From assembly GCA_937891905.1 (NCBI GenBank), contig CALATT010000009.1, forward strand, positions 1 through 17,286: 17,286 nt of DNA, written 5' to 3'. Each line of letters starts with the position of its first letter. Position 1 is the stretch's first letter. Both the position numbers and the translations under genes were made by a program. Shown one piece after another: positions 15,236-17,286 of the stretch. The notes below the pieces were generated by a model that had not been told where the DNA came from, searched no databases, and saw only the letters and a program-made list of their open reading frames with translations. The DNA is from an uncultured Bacteroidales bacterium. Its GTDB lineage: Bacteria; Bacteroidota; Bacteroidia; Bacteroidales; Paludibacteraceae.

Positions 15236-16396
15236 ATGCCCCAACTCCTAACTGACCATATTTTCTCAGAGCAAATGCGCTATGAGTCGCATCGTCTCGT
15301 TTGTACCTTTGGGGCAGAAACTATATGCATCGAAGGCGTATTAGCTGCTGCGCTCTTGTCGGCTCTCTTGGTAGATACTGAAGAAGGCAAGCAGAGAGAA
15401 ATAGCTATCGATACCGACGATGAGAGAAAAGCATGGATGATGCGCTATGAGCGGGAAGTGAGACCGGACGACTGGGGAATGTTTTCCGTAGAAATACAAC
15501 TCTTGAATAATGCCTATATTGAATTGGCTACATCCAATATTCTCATTTCTCAATTGTGCCCCAATAAGCGCTTGTTGGATCTCGCTATGCACCTGCTGCA
15601 TGATTACATGCAATACCTGTGCGTCGAAATATATGGCGAGCATATATGGAACTGCGTTCCCTGGCAAGCACCTTTCCCTGCATGGCTACTCGCAGCTGCC
15701 AAAGTGGAGACACGAAGACAGCGTTGCTTGCAAACCGATTGGACTAACCCTCTCGAACTCATGCAATTCATTGACCAGAATAATGAGGCCAATAACGATC
15801 AACCTACTTTCTTTTTCGAAGAAGAACCAGCGGAAGGTATAATGCAGCGATATCTGGATTGGCTGTGGGAGGCTTATCAAGCGCAGACAAAACTAATACC
15901 GGGCGAAAATCCAAATGCCCCGAAACATCGCAATTTTGTAGTGGAGCAGGAAACAAACTGGCTCTTCATGAGAGACGAAATTAATGAACTCTCCGAAGAA
16001 GACCGAGTGTTATGGGCCAAATGGATGGTTGCTTGGGAGACATATATCAGAAAAAGACTCAAACCACAGCAACCTGTCCGTTTTTGGAACGAAGGAGTTA
16101 CGCCACAAGTACAAGCACAACTCCAGCAGTTCCTGCGCATACAGGAGAAAGAGTGGGATTATTATAAATGCCTCGCTGCTTCTGTGTATGCCATGCGCCA
16201 ATTAGGGTATGTGCGGCGCGCATGTTCCGTAATGGATATCACGCGTTGGCTTAGCGAACAACTGGTCAATGACTATACAGATAAGAATAGACGAGACCAG
16301 TTTAGAAAAGCATGGAATGAACTCGGACGCTATTCGGATGATGTCAAGCATTTCGTTAATGTTCTCAATCAATTAGGTGTCTATTCCTGTTCGTGA
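15236..16396 (+). CDS. Trp-rich protein of unknown function
   Basis: I do not recognise this 386-residue protein. It has no signal peptide and no membrane helix, so it is probably cytosolic. It is rich in aromatics (about 16 Trp). The middle has an acidic stretch (~198-204) and the C-terminal third looks helical and charged (KNRRDQFRKAWNELGRYSDDVKHF), which could be a nucleic-acid- or protein-binding module. Base composition and codon use resemble those of the neighbours. The start lies 5 bp after the trxB stop, arguing for co-transcription with ftsK-lolA-trxB. Its last 16 bp overlap the 3' end of the convergent small basic gene. Confidence 0.75.
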   Translation: MPQLLTDHIFSEQMRYESHRLVCTFGAETICIEGVLAAALLSALLVDTEEGKQREIAIDTDDERKAWMMRYEREVRPDDWGMFSVEIQLLNNAYIELATSNILISQLCPNKRLLDLAMHLLHDYMQYLCVEIYGEHIWNCVPWQAPFPAWLLAAAKVETRRQRCLQTDWTNPLELMQFIDQNNEANNDQPTFFFEEEPAEGIMQRYLDWLWEAYQAQTKLIPGENPNAPKHRNFVVEQETNWLFMRDEINELSEEDRVLWAKWMVAWETYIRKRLKPQQPVRFWNEGVTPQVQAQLQQFLRIQEKEWDYYKCLAASVYAMRQLGYVRRACSVMDITRWLSEQLVNDYTDKNRRDQFRKAWNELGRYSDDVKHFVNVLNQLGVYSCS

Positions 16397-16767
16397 AGAA
16401 GCACTGAGCGAACAAAATTGCCGAACTGACAGATGCGTCTCTTTCCTAATACTTGATCAGGTTTGCCTTTCAGTTGAGCAGCATGACGCATCACCATCTC
16501 GGAGTAACGAGGATGACTCGGGTCCTTGGTGATACGAGAGGCTTCTTGGCAAACGAATGTCCATTTCTTGTGTTGCACTTCTTCGGCTGCTGTGCGTGGC
16601 TTGCGCTTGTAGTCGCGAACTTCTTGACTGTAAATCTCTTTTGGACCATAACCGAATATACGCCCGTCGGGATAACGCCATTTCTTGCGTCGCATGGTTA
16701 AAACACTCTTTTTTCCTAATTTACCGGTCATATCTTCTATACCGGCACTTGTCTCAAATTTTGCCAT
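16381..16767 (-). CDS. Small basic protein of unknown function
   Basis: A 128-residue soluble protein with about 28 Lys/Arg against 15 Asp/Glu. It begins MAKFETSAGIEDMTGKLGKKS and has a cluster MRRKKWRYPDGR (25-36) and a C-terminal GKRRICQFGNFVRSVL (108-123). No membrane segment or signal. In my memory similar small basic proteins with a MAKFE... start recur in Bacteroidales genomes without known function; binding to nucleic acid is a guess from charge. The leader on the minus strand is almost pure A/T with repeated ACAAGA words and no Shine-Dalgarno sequence. It converges on, and overlaps by 16 bp, the Trp-rich gene. Confidence 0.72.
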   Translation of the reverse strand: MAKFETSAGIEDMTGKLGKKSVLTMRRKKWRYPDGRIFGYGPKEIYSQEVRDYKRKPRTAAEEVQHKKWTFVCQEASRITKDPSHPRYSEMVMRHAAQLKGKPDQVLGKRRICQFGNFVRSVLLHEQE

Positions 16768-16819
16768 AATTTTTCTTGTTTTTTATCTTATATTATCTTG
16801 TTTTATTTTGTCTTGTTTT

Positions 16820-16855
16820 TTTATCTAGTTTATCTAGTTAGACTAGTTGGGTTAG
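16820..16855. repeat. Period-9 repeat (tttatctag type)
   Basis: Units: tttatctag (16820-16828), tttatctag (16829-16837), ttagactag (16838-16846), ttgggttag (16847-16855). The units diverge progressively towards the right. Confidence 0.55.
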
Positions 16856-16910
16856 TGTGCTATCTTAAAATCCTCTTTATTGTCCTTATAGTCCTTTGTA
16901 TGTTCATTAC

Positions 16911-16970
16911 GCTGGATTGCATCCAGCTTCGTCCTGTAGCGAAGCGTCCTGTAGGCTCCGCCCGTCCTGT
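16911..16970. repeat. Small-hairpin cluster with GTCCTGTA repeats
   Basis: GCTGGAT (16911-16917) and ATCCAGC (16921-16927) form a 7-bp stem with loop TGC. GCTTCG (16926-16931) pairs with CGAAGC (16940-16945). The word CGTCCTGT recurs at 16930, 16945 and 16963. The inserts between copies are GCGAAGC and GGCTCCGCC, each able to fold into a tiny hairpin. The segment is richer in G+C than its flanks and resembles a REP-type element. Confidence 0.5.
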
Positions 16971-17011
16971 CTCTCCGGTCCTCCCGGCGTCCAGCCTCTG
17001 GTGTCCGGTGT

Positions 17012-17047
17012 CCAATTTATCCAATTTGTCCAATTTATCCAATTGGC
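17012..17047. repeat. Period-9 repeat (ccaatttat type)
   Basis: Units: ccaatttat (17012), ccaatttgt (17021), ccaatttat (17030), ccaattggc (17039-17047). Read as protein this gives the artificial LSN and LDK repeats seen in open frames on either strand. Confidence 0.65.
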
Positions 17048-17067
17048 CCCATTAGACTAATCGCCCT

Positions 17068-17102
17068 ACATCCAACATCTAACATCCAACATCGTACATT
17101 GT
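17068..17102 (+). repeat. Heptamer tandem array (acatcca/acatcta type)
   Basis: Units: acatcca (17068), acatcta (17075), acatcca (17082), acatcgt (17089), acattgt (17096-17102). The unit is the same as in the ftsK-lolA array at 13634, including the acatcta/acatcca alternation. No plus-strand gene start follows closely within the window. Confidence 0.72.
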
Positions 17103-17124
17103 CCTTCCTTCCACCCTACTTGGA

Positions 17125-17156
17125 CTAGAAATCTAAAAATCTAGAACTCTAGATAT
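17125..17156. repeat. Period-8 repeat (ctagaaat type)
   Basis: Units: ctagaaat (17125), ctaaaaat (17133), ctagaact (17141), ctagatat (17149-17156), followed by a partial ctat. Confidence 0.5.
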
Positions 17157-17244
17157 CTATCACCAATAATAGCGTTGCCTCAAACAAGCGTAGCGGTCTA
17201 TAATGTTATATGTTTTTTATATTTTTGATGACGCAAAGGCATTT

Positions 17245-17279
17245 ACATCCTGCGGATGTGGAGAACCGTCCTAACGGAC
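17245..17279. repeat. Pair of short hairpins at the right edge (REP-like)
   Basis: ACATCC (17245-17250) pairs with GGATGT (17254-17259) over loop TGC. GTCC (17268-17271) pairs with GGAC (17276-17279) over loop TAAC. Two closely spaced stem-loops outside genes are the usual form of REP elements. A 19-codon open frame from ATG 17228 runs through both to the window edge and could alternatively be the start of a gene. Confidence 0.4.
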
Positions 17280-17286
17280 TAACGAT

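Larger units (their letters stand above)
16768..17286. other. 519-bp spacer with repeats and hairpins, no convincing gene
   Basis: No frame here looks like a real protein: the open frames on both strands consist of translated tandem repeats. The spacer starts with an A/T-rich leader for the minus-strand gene, continues through period-9 repeats, a G+C-richer hairpin cluster, another period-9 array, a heptamer array and an octamer array, and ends with a pair of hairpins. CTAG occurs six times (three at 16824-16846, three at 17125-17152). A TATTTTTG at 17220-17227 fits the -7 consensus but lies in A/T-rich sequence. Confidence 0.6.

Noticed and set aside
16860..17042. Open frame on the minus strand with LDK repeats
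   Set aside because: It arises from the same period-9 DNA repeat; no start signal or recognisable domain.
16798..17055. Open frame on the plus strand with hydrophobic start and LSN repeats
   Set aside because: It is a translation of T-rich sequence and period-9 repeats, with no family resemblance and low-complexity composition.
17161..17286. A tRNA or small RNA gene in the terminal segment
   Set aside because: No cloverleaf arms, CCA end or T-loop consensus could be found; only short hairpins are visible.

Overview
The window reads as a piece of a Bacteroidales (phylum Bacteroidota) chromosome, probably from an uncultivated lineage. Three things point there: the gene set (rseC-rnfBCDGEA, ftsK-lolA-trxB, a lipoprotein M49 dipeptidyl peptidase, a ZIP transporter of the GufA/ZupT type), the TAnnTTTG-type promoter boxes, and the mostly A/T-rich leaders with few Shine-Dalgarno sequences. 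There is no rRNA, tRNA, CRISPR array, transposase or phage gene.

Left part, plus strand (133-4808): a uridine-phosphorylase-like nucleoside phosphorylase, a lipoprotein dipeptidyl peptidase III, and, with a TAATG overlap, an unusual 571-residue protein. In that protein a shortened EPSP synthase (AroA) is joined in frame to the C-terminal part of a membrane glycosyltransferase of the GT2 fold. Most catalytic motifs of both halves can be seen, but segments expected in each are missing, and a perfect DNA palindrome lies inside the coding sequence.

Middle part, minus strand (10848 down to 4809): a complete rseC-rnfB-rnfC-rnfD-rnfG-rnfE-rnfA operon for the Rnf membrane electron-transfer complex, followed by a zip metal-transporter gene. 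The operon is colinear with other Bacteroidetes rnf operons, but RnfB has only 150 residues and lacks the whole C-terminal ferredoxin-like domain. RnfC, RnfD, RnfG, RnfE and RnfA look intact.

Right part, plus strand (11083-16396): ftsK (chromosome translocase), lolA (lipoprotein carrier), trxB (thioredoxin reductase) and a Trp-rich gene of unknown function, probably one operon. It diverges from rnf across a 234-bp control region that holds a promoter for each side and several palindromes. A small, very basic unknown protein is encoded convergently (16381-16767) and overlaps the last gene by 16 bp. The final 519 bp carry no convincing gene. They are a patchwork of short tandem repeats with periods 7, 8 and 9, plus small hairpins.

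A recurring theme is tandem heptamers with no G or few G on the plus strand. They sit directly in front of plus-strand start codons (133, 1057, 11083, 13673), upstream of the ftsK promoter, and once in the terminal spacer. The unit sequence differs from array to array but the 7-bp period is kept. The strongest leads are the AroA-glycosyltransferase fusion, the RnfB without ferredoxin domain, and the heptamer arrays.
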